In this document: positions 18,089 through 24,366 of the stretch, piece by piece
Numbering within the stretch: the first letter of the stretch is position 1
How the letters are laid out: every line of letters begins with the position of its first letter
Assembly (NCBI RefSeq): GCF_018596315.1
Contig: NZ_JAHEAG010000011.1
Location: 62,001-126,000 of the forward strand
DNA from: Bradyrhizobium sp. SRL28
Lineage (GTDB): Bacteria > Pseudomonadota > Alphaproteobacteria > Rhizobiales > Xanthobacteraceae
Reading direction: 5' to 3'
DNA: 64,000 bases
Notes under the pieces: model-generated
The model's input: the letters and a program-made list of their open reading frames with translations, nothing else
Told to the model about the DNA's origin: nothing
Database searches by the model: none
Translations under genes and position numbers: made by a program

Positions 18089-18132
18089 CAAAACATCGCA
18101 TTCTCGACGCGGCGAGAATATCCGATGTTTTG
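18089..18132. repeat. Strong 44-bp imperfect hairpin
   Basis: CAAAACATCG (18089-18098) pairs with CGATGTTTTG (18123-18132), and inside it ATTCTCG (18100-18106) pairs with CGAGAAT (18113-18119) around a 6-nt loop, ACGCGG. A small asymmetric bulge separates the two stems. It lies 78 bp upstream of the secreted-protein start at 18011 and does not follow a recognisable gene, so it may be a regulatory leader, an operator or a mobile palindromic element. Confidence 0.7.
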
Positions 18133-18459
18133 CGGGGGCTGCTTGAATTTCGGAAACGCCCGATTCCGGCGGGCTCTATAGCGCCCTACGAGGTCGCCAT
18201 CGGCTCCAACGAGACGGTCAGCGTCTCGCGACATTCGAATTCCATGTCACGCAGATCTGCGCCCGCACCATTGGACCGGAAATTGCCGCGATCACCGCTG
18301 CAGTCGTCACGTCGAAACAAATGCCGACGGCTGGGCCGATGATGTCCGAGCTCTCCGACATCGAACCAAACTTCACCTGTACATGCTGCGGCAGAAATCC
18401 GGCCGAAATTCTCGCACACCCGCATGGGTACTGGCTAAGGTGCCGTGGCTGAGGCGACC

Positions 18460-18633
18460 TTACTTCCCCTCCGATCTCTCGATTATCTCTAGGCTCTCAA
18501 GTTGGTTCGCTAGTGCTGCCCAGCTACGTGAAATGCTCTTGAGCACGTTAGACCGGCGGCCTGAATTTCTCGGATCGGCACCAAGGAGCTTGTATTCCAC
18601 AGCATAAGCTCTGCACTGTTCAACTGTGGGCAT
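18460..18633 (-). CDS. Small conserved-looking protein (57 residues)
   Basis: A 57-residue frame starting MPTVEQCRAYAVEYKLLGAD and ending ANQLESLEIIERSEGK. It looks like a helical, charged cytoplasmic protein of a type I remember as frequent in Bradyrhizobium genomes (the MPTVEQCRAHAAEYKxLG pattern), often annotated hypothetical. No strong ribosome site is visible before the ATG. It lies in the glmS-glmU island, upstream of the secreted-protein gene on the same strand. No function can be assigned. Confidence 0.55.
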   Translation of the reverse strand: MPTVEQCRAYAVEYKLLGADPRNSGRRSNVLKSISRSWAALANQLESLEIIERSEGK

Positions 18634-18646
18634 GTGCGCTTTCTAA

Positions 18647-18736
18647 CTAGAATGAGAGAAGCGCGATAGCGACCAGCACGACCGGCAACATTCCAAGCAC
18701 CACCAACGTGATAGCGAACCAATCCACTTTCCCCAT
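18647..18736 (-). CDS. Possible single-pass membrane micropeptide (29 residues)
   Basis: The frame encodes 29 residues beginning MGKVDWFAITLVVLGMLP and continuing hydrophobic to the end (VVLVAIALLSF), a plausible single transmembrane helix. It ends 13 bp before the start of the 57-residue gene on the same strand. There is no strong ribosome site, and hydrophobic frames of this length arise by chance, so this is tentative. Confidence 0.3.
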   Translation of the reverse strand: MGKVDWFAITLVVLGMLPVVLVAIALLSF

Positions 18737-19163
18737 CGGGAAAACTTAGCATCGGGCAAGCCCTCGGCCAGCTCAAACTTCACGCGCCAGCCACATGGGG
18801 CTATGCGGGCGCGGCGGCGAGCGTTGTCGGCCTCCTGCGTGAGAACTTCCCGGCCCGCCATCTTTCAGACATCCGGAGATCGTCTGGTTTGTCTGGGCCG
18901 ACTCAGTGCGCGTAACAGTCTGACCCGGCACGGCCTCCGCCTTACCAGCCCCCAAAGCCCCGGCGGGGCCGTGCTCGGCTACGCCTGCTAGCAGCTAATC
19001 GCCTGGTTGGGGTGCAGCCGATCGCGATAGGTCCTGGCGCGATCACCAAGCCTGGACCGCGGAAAAATATCGCCGGTTCGATCGCGGCGAGCGATGGCGC
19101 CGGACTGGCGACCGCATGGCGCCGGATGGTGCCAGCCAGAGAGGCGTTAATCGCCATCAAAAA
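18737..19163. other. Stretch without a supported gene
   Basis: About 430 bp with short open frames on both strands but no initiation signals or recognisable protein pattern. A 72-residue minus-strand frame ending at 18643 (starts MAGREVLTQEADNARRRARI) overlaps the micropeptide in another frame and is not convincing. The DNA around 18940-19160 is GC-rich and contrasts with the AT-richer DNA to the left, so this may be a junction between unrelated pieces. Confidence 0.4.
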
Positions 19164-19181
19164 TGATGCGTCGACGCATCA
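19164..19181. promoter_or_regulatory. 18-bp perfect palindrome, candidate operator
   Basis: TGATGCGTCGACGCATCA is its own reverse complement over 18 bp. It lies 121 bp upstream of the start of the small membrane protein at 19302. Perfect palindromes of this size are typical of dimeric repressor sites, but no partner regulator is adjacent and the assignment is inference. Confidence 0.45.
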
Positions 19182-19301
19182 CTTTACGAAATTCCTGGCG
19201 CGACGGTTACAAAGTGAACCGACACGAATCCGCCCGCCGATGTTCAATTGAGCTTTCATCACTGGATGGCATCCGGCGAAATCATTGATCGAGGATCGGG
19301 T

Positions 19302-19550
19302 ATGAACGACGGGGTCGTGGAGGCAGCGATTGCCGGCGCAACACTCGGCGCCGGCGCCGCAATCTGGCTAATTGCGGGCTACCTGATCCAGCGATTTGCC
19401 TTCCGCAATCCAAGACCGACCCACGCTACCGTCCTTGCGACTTCAATGAGCGCTTCGATGCTGCTGTTTTCGCTCGGAGCTTTGCTGGCGTTTCACATCC
19501 GACAAGATGATCCGGGTGCGGCTGATGGCCTGGTTCAAACGGTTCGTTGA
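19302..19550 (+). CDS. Small two-pass membrane protein
   Basis: An 82-residue protein starting MNDGVVEAAIAGATLGAGAA at an ATG preceded by GAGGATCGG, a good ribosome site; the upstream TTG at 19248 is less likely. Two hydrophobic stretches are visible: residues 8-30 (AAIAGATLGAGAAIWLIAGY) and 45-65 (ATSMSASMLLFSLGALLAF). They are separated by a basic loop (QRFAFRNPRPTH) that would be cytoplasmic. No family recognised. Its 3' end overlaps the start of a short truncated-looking frame at 19525. Confidence 0.55.
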   Translation: MNDGVVEAAIAGATLGAGAAIWLIAGYLIQRFAFRNPRPTHATVLATSMSASMLLFSLGALLAFHIRQDDPGAADGLVQTVR

Positions 19551-19620
19551 CCCTATCATTTTGCCCGACGGGCGCGAGTTGCTGACGCTGCGCGACGCCG
19601 GCATCGAGCCGCCGCCATGA
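19525..19620 (+). pseudogene. Truncated N-terminal fragment of a small conserved protein
   Basis: A 31-residue frame starting MAWFKRFVDPIILPDGRELL and continuing TLRDAGIEPPP before TGA. The pattern W-F-x-x-F-x-D-P-I-x-LPDGRxLxTLRDA is one I remember as the N-terminus of longer hypothetical proteins in Bradyrhizobium, so this looks like a remnant cut by an early stop. A second short frame (MRNWFRSTKSGYVSISF...) starts at 19617 with an ATGA overlap and runs to 19775. It is unassigned. Confidence 0.35.
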
Positions 19621-19797
19621 GAAACTGGTTTCGCTCGACCAAAAGCGGCTATGTGTCGATCTCGTTCATGAAGATGAATGGGAACTCGATGGGACGGTTC
19701 GCATCTTATCGCACTGCTAACCCTTGCGCGCCGGATTTGCCAAGCGCACACTTGCGACCGCAAGCACCATCATAAGAACTTACGGAGGATGCAGACC

Positions 19798-20235
19798 ATG
19801 CCACGGGTCAAGCAAGCTTCGAAGCAGAAGAGCACAACCACAGCCGCCGCCGTGACGGTGCTGGGTGCCACCGGACTGGGTTTTTCGCTGCTGGGTAGCA
19901 CATCAGCATCCACGATGCCCGCTGCTGATATCGCGCAATCTGACAGTACCCCTCCTAATCAGCGCTTAGTCCTTAGCGAAGAGGAAATGGCCGACGTCAG
20001 TCTCGCCACGTTCCATCTCCTCGATAAGGAAAACGTTGGCAGCGGCGTGCAGCTAGCCGCCCGCGGTGGCTGCCGTGGCTGCGCGGCCCGTGGCTGCCGC
20101 GGCTGCGCGGCCCGTGGCTGCCGTGGCTGTGCGGTCCGTGGCTGCGCGGTCCGGGGCTGTGCGGTCCGTGCCTGCGCGGTCGGTTGCGCGGCCGGCAGCT
20201 GTTGCGCATCTTGGGGATATTGCCGCGTGTGCTAA
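19798..20235 (+). CDS. Cys/Gly-repeat peptide, candidate RiPP precursor
   Basis: A 145-residue protein in three parts. Residues 1-45 are basic and then hydrophobic (VTVLGATGLGFSLLGSTSAS), like an export signal. Residues 55-80 form an acidic leader-like segment (LSEEEMADVSLATFHLLDKE). Residues 90-145 are a low-complexity core with 14 cysteines, mostly in GCRGCAAR and GCAVR repeats, ending WGYCRVC. The start at 19798 has GGAGG at 9 nt; the ORF can extend to 19678, but without a ribosome site. Conserved leader plus repetitive Cys/Gly core is the architecture of ribosomally made, modified peptides or metal-binding peptides. No radical-SAM, YcaO or protease gene is within the window nearby, so modification is unproven. 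An alternative is an unmodified secreted cysteine-rich protein. Confidence 0.7.
   Translation: MPRVKQASKQKSTTTAAAVTVLGATGLGFSLLGSTSASTMPAADIAQSDSTPPNQRLVLSEEEMADVSLATFHLLDKENVGSGVQLAARGGCRGCAARGCRGCAARGCRGCAVRGCAVRGCAVRACAVGCAAGSCCASWGYCRVC
20068..20184 (+). repeat. Coding tandem repeat (24-bp then 15-bp units)
   Basis: Within the Cys-rich gene, three 24-bp units encoding GCRGCAAR or GCRGCAVR (20068-20139) are followed by three 15-bp units encoding GCAVR, GCAVR and ACAVG (20140-20184). Near identity at the DNA level suggests recent slippage or recombinational expansion of the core. Confidence 0.8.
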
Positions 20236-20390
20236 GTCCCACGATCTAGCGGCCCGACGCTGAGAAAATTGCATCCAACAGGCTCGATAGCCGGCTTTCC
20301 CAAGCCTTCGGGTCGAAGTCAGGCCTGCGCCGTCAGAAACACGTCATCCATAAACAACGCGTCAATGCCAGACTTGCGAAACGTGACGAT

Positions 20391-20410
20391 GGAATTACGG
20401 TGACAGTGCA
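20391..20410 (+). repeat. 20-bp element, copy 1
   Basis: GGAATTACGGTGACAGTGCA, identical to 21753-21772. Here ATTACGGT (20394-20401) also pairs with ACCGTAAT (20410-20417) to form an 8-bp hairpin. From memory, similar sequences occur next to REP-associated transposase genes; no transposase is present here. Confidence 0.7.
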
Positions 20411-20418
20411 CCGTAATG

Positions 20419-20772
20419 CTAACATCGAAAGCGCCCCGCAAATGTTGGAACGCCCAGCAAAGCCATGAGCTCGAAATATAGATGACGCCCTTCCTCCCGC
20501 CGGCCAGCTTGAATTGCACTTGCAGCTTTGTTCTTGATCGCGTTTGCCTCGCGGTGGAGGTCGGCACTTAGGCTGGGCTTAGCTAGCTCTTGCTCTACCG
20601 CCGCAAGGTTGATGCGTGCCTCGCAGGCAAAGGAACTTGACGGCGTTAGAAAAACTCCGGCTAAAACCGTTGCTGCGACCGACAACGACGCGAAGCGCCT
20701 GGCAAAGCAAGTGAACCCGTCAACTCCAAGCGTCGTCGCGAGCGCCGGGGTGACGAAGCGAAAGCTTTTCAT
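20419..20772 (-). CDS. Secreted hypothetical protein
   Basis: A 117-residue protein with a long N-terminal region and a hydrophobic export segment (LSVAATVLAGVFLTPSSSFA) ending in SFA, then a mature part beginning CEARINLAAVEQELAKPSLS. The rest is a helical, charged domain with HREANAIKNKAASAIQAGRR and a terminal Cys. The ATG at 20772 (AAAGG at short spacing) gives MKSFRFVTPA; the longer ORF from 20868 adds a sequence with no signal features. No named family recognised. It faces the Cys-rich peptide gene convergently. Confidence 0.6.
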   Translation of the reverse strand: MKSFRFVTPALATTLGVDGFTCFARRFASLSVAATVLAGVFLTPSSSFACEARINLAAVEQELAKPSLSADLHREANAIKNKAASAIQAGRREEGRHLYFELMALLGVPTFAGRFRC

Positions 20773-21333
20773 GACCTTTGTTCCAATTAGTTTACTGCCC
20801 GGCACAGGACGGTGGACATGGGGTCGATTGTGTAGTGACGCGGAGCTTCGTATTGTGAGGCTTGTCACATTGCGTGATTAGTCGGTCAGAGAAGGCTCGG
20901 ACTTTATCATGTCGTCATGAGCCTGCGGCGGCTTTGGCAGGAGCACTCTCCACCCTGTCGATCAGGCGGCGGTAGTAAACGATCGCCAGCGTGCCAAACA
21001 GAAGCCCGCCGGTGAGATAAACGAAGCAAGTAGCCCGCATGAGCGCAGCGATATGCGGAGATTGCCCCCTGATGTCGCTACGCTCATCCGGGCTACGCTT
21101 GCTGCACACCGTAAACTTACGGGCGATCCTAGCCGATCATCACCGCAAATCCGCAGCGCAAAATCCCGCGCTGCTCTCCTGCGGGCATGAACAGAATTTA
21201 ACCGCGATAAGCTGTCGCTGGCGCGCATTCACAAGCAATTGGCGCGAAATCACAAGTTACGATTCGCGTTTCCATTTAGATGTCTCGGTCGGCTTCACCT
21301 GCAAGCAGGCGTACGCGCGAGCAGCAGACCAAA
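20773..21333. other. Intergenic stretch containing a palindromic repeat
   Basis: About 560 bp. It holds the repeat copy at 21025-21103. A 41-residue minus-strand frame at 20915-21040 (starts MRATCFVYLTGGLLFGTL, one likely transmembrane helix) begins inside that repeat, so it may be a repeat-generated frame rather than a gene. Nothing else is supported. Confidence 0.4.
21025..21103. repeat. ~80-bp palindromic repeat, copy A
   Basis: Begins AGCAAGTAGCCCGCATGAGC and ends CATCCGGGCTACGCTTGCT. The two halves are imperfect inverted copies (GTAGCCCGCATGAGCGCAGC against GCTACGCTCATCCGGGCTAC). Two further copies are at 22859-22944 and 27306-27390. Elements with this GTAGCCCGGATGAGCG core are very common in Bradyrhizobium and relatives, from memory. 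Confidence 0.88.
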
Positions 21334-21498
21334 ATGGACGAATATAGAGAACGGTTGGAAACACTTCTGCTGGACACAGAAGACTTCGAACTGATCGCCA
21401 AGCTCGCCAAACTCTTACCTGTCATCCGGATGACCGAACAGATTCGGGCAATGGCCGCCGATTTGAAGGCCAACATCGCCGCGAAACGCGCTTGCTGA
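21334..21498 (+). CDS. Small helical protein (54 residues)
   Basis: A frame starting MDEYRERLETLLLDTEDFEL and continuing with leucine-rich, charged helices (IAKLAKLLPVIRMTEQIRAM) to an end AAKRAC. It reads like a short coiled or helical bundle protein. Weak ribosome site; an upstream in-frame ATG at 21280 exists. It ends 38 bp before the zinc-ribbon mini-protein gene on the same strand, so the two may be co-transcribed. No family recognised. Confidence 0.45.
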   Translation: MDEYRERLETLLLDTEDFELIAKLAKLLPVIRMTEQIRAMAADLKANIAAKRAC

Positions 21499-21536
21499 TC
21501 CGCAAAGACCTGAAATCACCCCTTTTGTACGAAGCG

Positions 21537-21749
21537 ATGACAGACCAAACTCCATTGCGCGTCTTTTTCAGTTGCCTGTATTGCAAGGCGGTTTACCACG
21601 CGACGCAGATACGGAAGCCGAGCATTGTTGTCGGCCGCTTCACTTGCAAAAGGTGCAACACGACGGTGCACCGGTGGTGGGGCACCCAATACAGTTTTAC
21701 GGGTTGGACAGGACCGCTTGACTTACGGCGACCGCGGCGACCCAATTAG
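21537..21749 (+). CDS. Zinc-ribbon mini-protein, paralog 1
   Basis: A 70-residue protein starting MTDQTPLRVFFSCLYCKAVY. Two cysteine pairs, CLYC near residues 12-15 and CKRC near 36-39, are spaced as in a treble-clef or zinc-ribbon finger. The middle is KPSIVVGRFTCKRC and the tail contains YSFTGWTGPLD. It is clearly homologous over its length to the protein at 27463-27699, which shares TPLRVFF, ATQ-x-RKPSI/RRPSI, VGRF and the W-x-GPLD end. The start is the ATG that matches that paralog's start. The role is unknown; RNA or DNA binding or protein bridging is possible. Confidence 0.68.
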   Translation: MTDQTPLRVFFSCLYCKAVYHATQIRKPSIVVGRFTCKRCNTTVHRWWGTQYSFTGWTGPLDLRRPRRPN

Positions 21750-21752
21750 GCG

Positions 21753-21772
21753 GGAATTACGGTGACAGTGCA
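21753..21772 (+). repeat. 20-bp element, copy 2
   Basis: An identical copy of GGAATTACGGTGACAGTGCA at 20391-20410, in the same orientation, 4 bp after the stop of the zinc-ribbon mini-protein gene. The flanks of the two copies differ, so the shared unit is close to 20 bp. Confidence 0.7.
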
Positions 21773-21896
21773 TTCAATTGACGCGTGCGGGGCTCATCGG
21801 AAATGCGCCATCGCGCCGCGTCTCAAAAGTTAAAGCACCGTCACGGTAATGACAGCCACGCCCCCCGCTCTGGGGTCCTAGCCGGCGGAATTGATT

Positions 21897-22100
21897 TTAT
21901 CCGACTCTCAGATTTTCAGCGGACGTCTTGCCACGGTTGCTCACTTCTTCGTAGCTCACCTTGGCCCCCTCTTTGAGGCTACTCAGTCCCGCTTTTTCGA
22001 CGGCCGAAATGTGCACGAAGACATCCTTGCCACCAGTGTCGGGTTGAATGAATCCATATCCCTTCGTTGGGTTAAACCACTTCACAGTACCTATCGCCAC
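21897..22100 (-). CDS. Cold-shock domain protein (CspA family)
   Basis: A 67-residue single cold-shock domain protein that binds single-stranded RNA/DNA as an RNA chaperone. RNP1 (KGYGFIQ) and RNP2 (VFVHIS) are intact: GTVKWFNPTKGYGFIQPDTG and KDVFVHISAVEKAGL. The GTG at 22100 has an excellent ribosome site (GGGAGG, 6-7 nt), so the longer frame from 22169 is rejected. Length and motifs are typical of the family. It stands alone in the island with no operon partner. Confidence 0.95.
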   Translation of the reverse strand: MAIGTVKWFNPTKGYGFIQPDTGGKDVFVHISAVEKAGLSSLKEGAKVSYEEVSNRGKTSAENLRVG

Positions 22101-22253
22101 TGAAAACCTCCCATTGAGCCAATGGTGGCAGCCTAAATCGGTAGCGCGGCGCGCCGCAACCCTCCCCAAAGGACAATATAACTGTCGCAGCCATCGACCT
22201 ATGCTGTGGGATGAAATTGCGATGACAGACGCGCCGGGGCCGCAGCGAGCGGC

Positions 22254-22832
22254 TCATCGGGTTTTTACCGCCGCGCAGAACTGTTCCGTGACCGCTGTCG
22301 TTTCCTCGGTGACGTTCCAGCCGTTCGTCTCGGCGTTTTCCCTGGCCAACTTTTGCTCGTTCTGAAGCATCTTTTTGATTTGCGCGTACGGTTTCCAGTC
22401 GGCCTTGGACAGCTTGACGGGGGGCGCACCGCAGACGTTGTGGGCAATCGCTTTCTGCACACCAGTGCCGACGTCGCTCATGTGGTCCTCGACCACGGCG
22501 GTGAAGCGCGCCTTGGCGTATTGGCTGTTGGCTGCGATGAAGTCTTTGCAGAAGGCGACCCGTTGACCTCCGTCGCGGGCCTTGATGTAGGCCGTCTGCG
22601 TTTCGTAATGCACGCGGTAGGCGAGTTTGTTGGCGTTCGGGTCGGATTTCACCGATTCGAGCATGGCGCGGTGGTCACCCGAGGTGGCGTCATTGATCCT
22701 GAGGTCACATGCTTTGGCGAGGGAGACGACCGGAACGTAGGCCCGCACCTTGGCTTCCAAGGCATCATTGGCGTGCGCAACTGGTGCGAACAGGCTGGCG
22801 GCGATTGCGAAAGCAGCGAGACAGCGTTTCAT
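22254..22832 (-). CDS. Secreted hypothetical protein (192 residues)
   Basis: Starts MKRCLAAFAIAASLFAPVAH with a clear signal peptide, likely cut after AHA. The mature part is alpha-helical with four cysteines (KACDLRIN, VAFCKDFIA, HNVCGAPPVK and EQFCAAVK) and the helical stretch RFTAVVEDHMSDVGTGVQKA. The ATG at 22832 has GGAG at 10 nt, while the ATG at 22841 would have it at only 1 nt. I recognise no family. It is preceded by repeat copy B, which separates it from the ferric-reductase-like gene. Confidence 0.65.
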   Translation of the reverse strand: MKRCLAAFAIAASLFAPVAHANDALEAKVRAYVPVVSLAKACDLRINDATSGDHRAMLESVKSDPNANKLAYRVHYETQTAYIKARDGGQRVAFCKDFIAANSQYAKARFTAVVEDHMSDVGTGVQKAIAHNVCGAPPVKLSKADWKPYAQIKKMLQNEQKLARENAETNGWNVTEETTAVTEQFCAAVKTR

Positions 22833-22858
22833 TGGTGACATGCTCCAGATCACCGAAC

Positions 22859-22944
22859 AGCAAGTAGCCCGCATGAGCGCAGCGATATGCGGGGATAAAT
22901 CACGACCCCGGATGTCGCTGCGCTCATCCGGGCTTACGCTTGCT
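22859..22944. repeat. ~80-bp palindromic repeat, copy B
   Basis: Same element as 21025-21103 with a longer central spacer. It contains the stop codon and last residues of the ferric-reductase-like gene (stop at 22934-22936), so the repeat has supplied or replaced that gene's 3' end. Confidence 0.88.
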
Positions 22945-23593
22945 CAGTTTCCTGCCGCGCAATATTCTCTCCGCGCGACGTCGCTCGCTTTCTCCACACC
23001 CTCAGGCCAGCCATGACTTTTATAGTCATTGCGAGGAGCAGCGCGCAAAGCGCTGCCTTCGAGAACGTCTCCATCGTCCCCTCGACCAGCATGCCATGGA
23101 CCACACTCCCGACGACGATGATAACCGCGAGCAGCATATGGGCGATGCGCCACGTTCGCGGTCGCAGTCCCAATCGCCGGCGGAGTGCAGCTAGAAGCGC
23201 GACGGCGAAGATTGCCCACATGGCGATCACACCCCAGGGGGAGAACGGCGTCGGGGATACGAAGAGAAGCGCGTCAATCATATCAGGCGGACTGGTGATC
23301 CAAAGACCCCCGACGTGGATCAGCACCGCCACGACCAGCGCGCCTCCGATCCAGGGATGTACACGCCGCCCGATACGGGCCGACAGTCCCGGCAAGTATC
23401 CGCCAATCAGAAGAGGCTGAAACAGCATGAGGCCCAGTGCGACAATCCCTGCGAATCCGGCCAGTATGTAGAGCGGATCGCGCCATGCGAGCAGCGGGCT
23501 CGCCGCTGCCGCGGCGATCGGCACGCAAACGGCTGCTGCAAGGGCGACCCAGATCAGGGTGACCCGGGTCAATCTCCACCCCGTCGTTCGCAA
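22934..23593 (-). CDS. Ferric-reductase-like transmembrane protein
   Basis: A 219-residue integral membrane protein with about six hydrophobic helices. These include LTRVTLIWVALAAAVCVPIA, LYILAGFAGIVALGLMLFQP, VHPWIGGALVVAVLIHVGGL, VIAMWAIFAVALLAALRRRL and WRIAHMLLAVIIVVGSVVHG. Histidines inside helices (RRVHPW, VLIHVGG, RIAHML, SVVHGM) match the heme-ligand pattern of the ferric-reductase-like/cytochrome b family. No FAD or NAD domain is attached. The gene starts 5 bp after the stop of the Tat-exported dioxygenase-like gene, so they form an operon and may function as a membrane electron donor and a periplasmic partner. The C-terminus runs into repeat copy B. Confidence 0.78.
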   Translation of the reverse strand: MRTTGWRLTRVTLIWVALAAAVCVPIAAAAASPLLAWRDPLYILAGFAGIVALGLMLFQPLLIGGYLPGLSARIGRRVHPWIGGALVVAVLIHVGGLWITSPPDMIDALLFVSPTPFSPWGVIAMWAIFAVALLAALRRRLGLRPRTWRIAHMLLAVIIVVGSVVHGMLVEGTMETFSKAALCALLLAMTIKVMAGLRVWRKRATSRGENIARQETEQA

Positions 23594-23598
23594 CTCGG

Positions 23599-24087
23599 TC
23601 AGACCGGCTGCAGGACGAAGTGCGCCTCCAGGCTGGTATCCTTTGCGCTCCGCATCACGGGACGCAGAAAGACGGTTTTGAATTCACCACTGTCATAGGC
23701 GAGGTGACCATGCGGTTGGCCAAAGACGGGAACGATCTGCGGCATCTCAAGACGGAACGCCCCGTTCTTGTCGGTGAGCGTGGCGCCATGACTATGCGGG
23801 TCATGCTCCCGCCCTTCGGTCGTGTGCGCCCAGATCTGGATGCGCTGGCCGGCAAGCGGAGCCCCGTCGCCTGCGCGGCGCACGGTGCCACTCATCCAGA
23901 AGCCACCCTTGCCGATCCGATCCACGGTCGGCGCGCCCTTGAAGTAGTTGTTGGCTCCGCCCGGCATCGAAGCGGTCGGTGCGAGGCCTTCCGCGCGGGC
24001 GGGCAACAGGAGCCCGGAAACCCCGGTTGCCAGGACGAAGCCGCCAGCGGCGAGGAGGCTGCGGCGGTTGAGTACGACGCTGGTCAT
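23599..24087 (-). CDS. Tat-exported intradiol-dioxygenase-like protein
   Basis: A 162-residue protein with a twin-arginine-type leader (NRRSLLAAGGFVLATGVSGL) and a mature beta-sandwich resembling the C-terminal domain of intradiol ring-cleavage dioxygenases. Matching blocks are SGTVRRAGDGAPLAGQRIQI, the W in IQIWAHTTEGREHDPHSHG, TLTDKNGAFRLEMPQIVPV and QPHGHLAYDSGEFKTVFLRP. Several histidines are available for iron, but the canonical Tyr/Tyr/His/His set is not all evident. The start is fixed by AGGAGGAG 6 nt before the ATG at 24087. The substrate is unknown. First gene of a two-gene operon. Confidence 0.72.
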   Translation of the reverse strand: MTSVVLNRRSLLAAGGFVLATGVSGLLLPARAEGLAPTASMPGGANNYFKGAPTVDRIGKGGFWMSGTVRRAGDGAPLAGQRIQIWAHTTEGREHDPHSHGATLTDKNGAFRLEMPQIVPVFGQPHGHLAYDSGEFKTVFLRPVMRSAKDTSLEAHFVLQPV

Positions 24088-24341
24088 GTAAACTCCTCCT
24101 GGCGACCGTGCAGTTGCTCCGCCGAGGATACAACAACAAGCGCGAGAGGCCCAGTTGCGGGAGGCGAAGAGCGCGACAGCTCGCAATAACAGTGTTGTGA
24201 ACGGGCGTGCCCTTCGCCCCTGGTCGCCGATGGATGCGAGGCGATCGACGGTGTTCATCTGCCGCTGGCCCCGTTTGCGGACATGGCTTGATCCTGCGGC
24301 CAAGGCCCGCGTCTGATCCGAAGTGGTCACTTGCGATTTAA

Positions 24342-24355
24342 AGACCAATTGGTCT
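24342..24355. promoter_or_regulatory. TetR-type operator overlapping the promoter
   Basis: AGACCAATTGGTCT is a perfect 14-bp palindrome (AAGACCAATTGGTCTA in context), close to the TAGACCRNYYGGTCTA box known for E. coli NemR. It sits between a possible -35 (TTGCGA, 24331-24336) and -10 (TATATA, 24355-24360), 11 bp before the ATG of the TetR gene, as expected for autorepression. Confidence 0.8.
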
Positions 24356-24366
24356 ATATATCGGCA

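Noticed and set aside
18643..18861. 72-residue minus-strand frame
   Set aside because: No ribosome site and no family. It overlaps the hydrophobic micropeptide in another frame and has a Cys/Ser/Trp-rich tail typical of chance frames.
20068..20184. Short tandem repeats as a CRISPR array
   Set aside because: Units are 24 and 15 bp with no spacers, they are in frame, and they encode the GCRGCAAR/GCAVR core.
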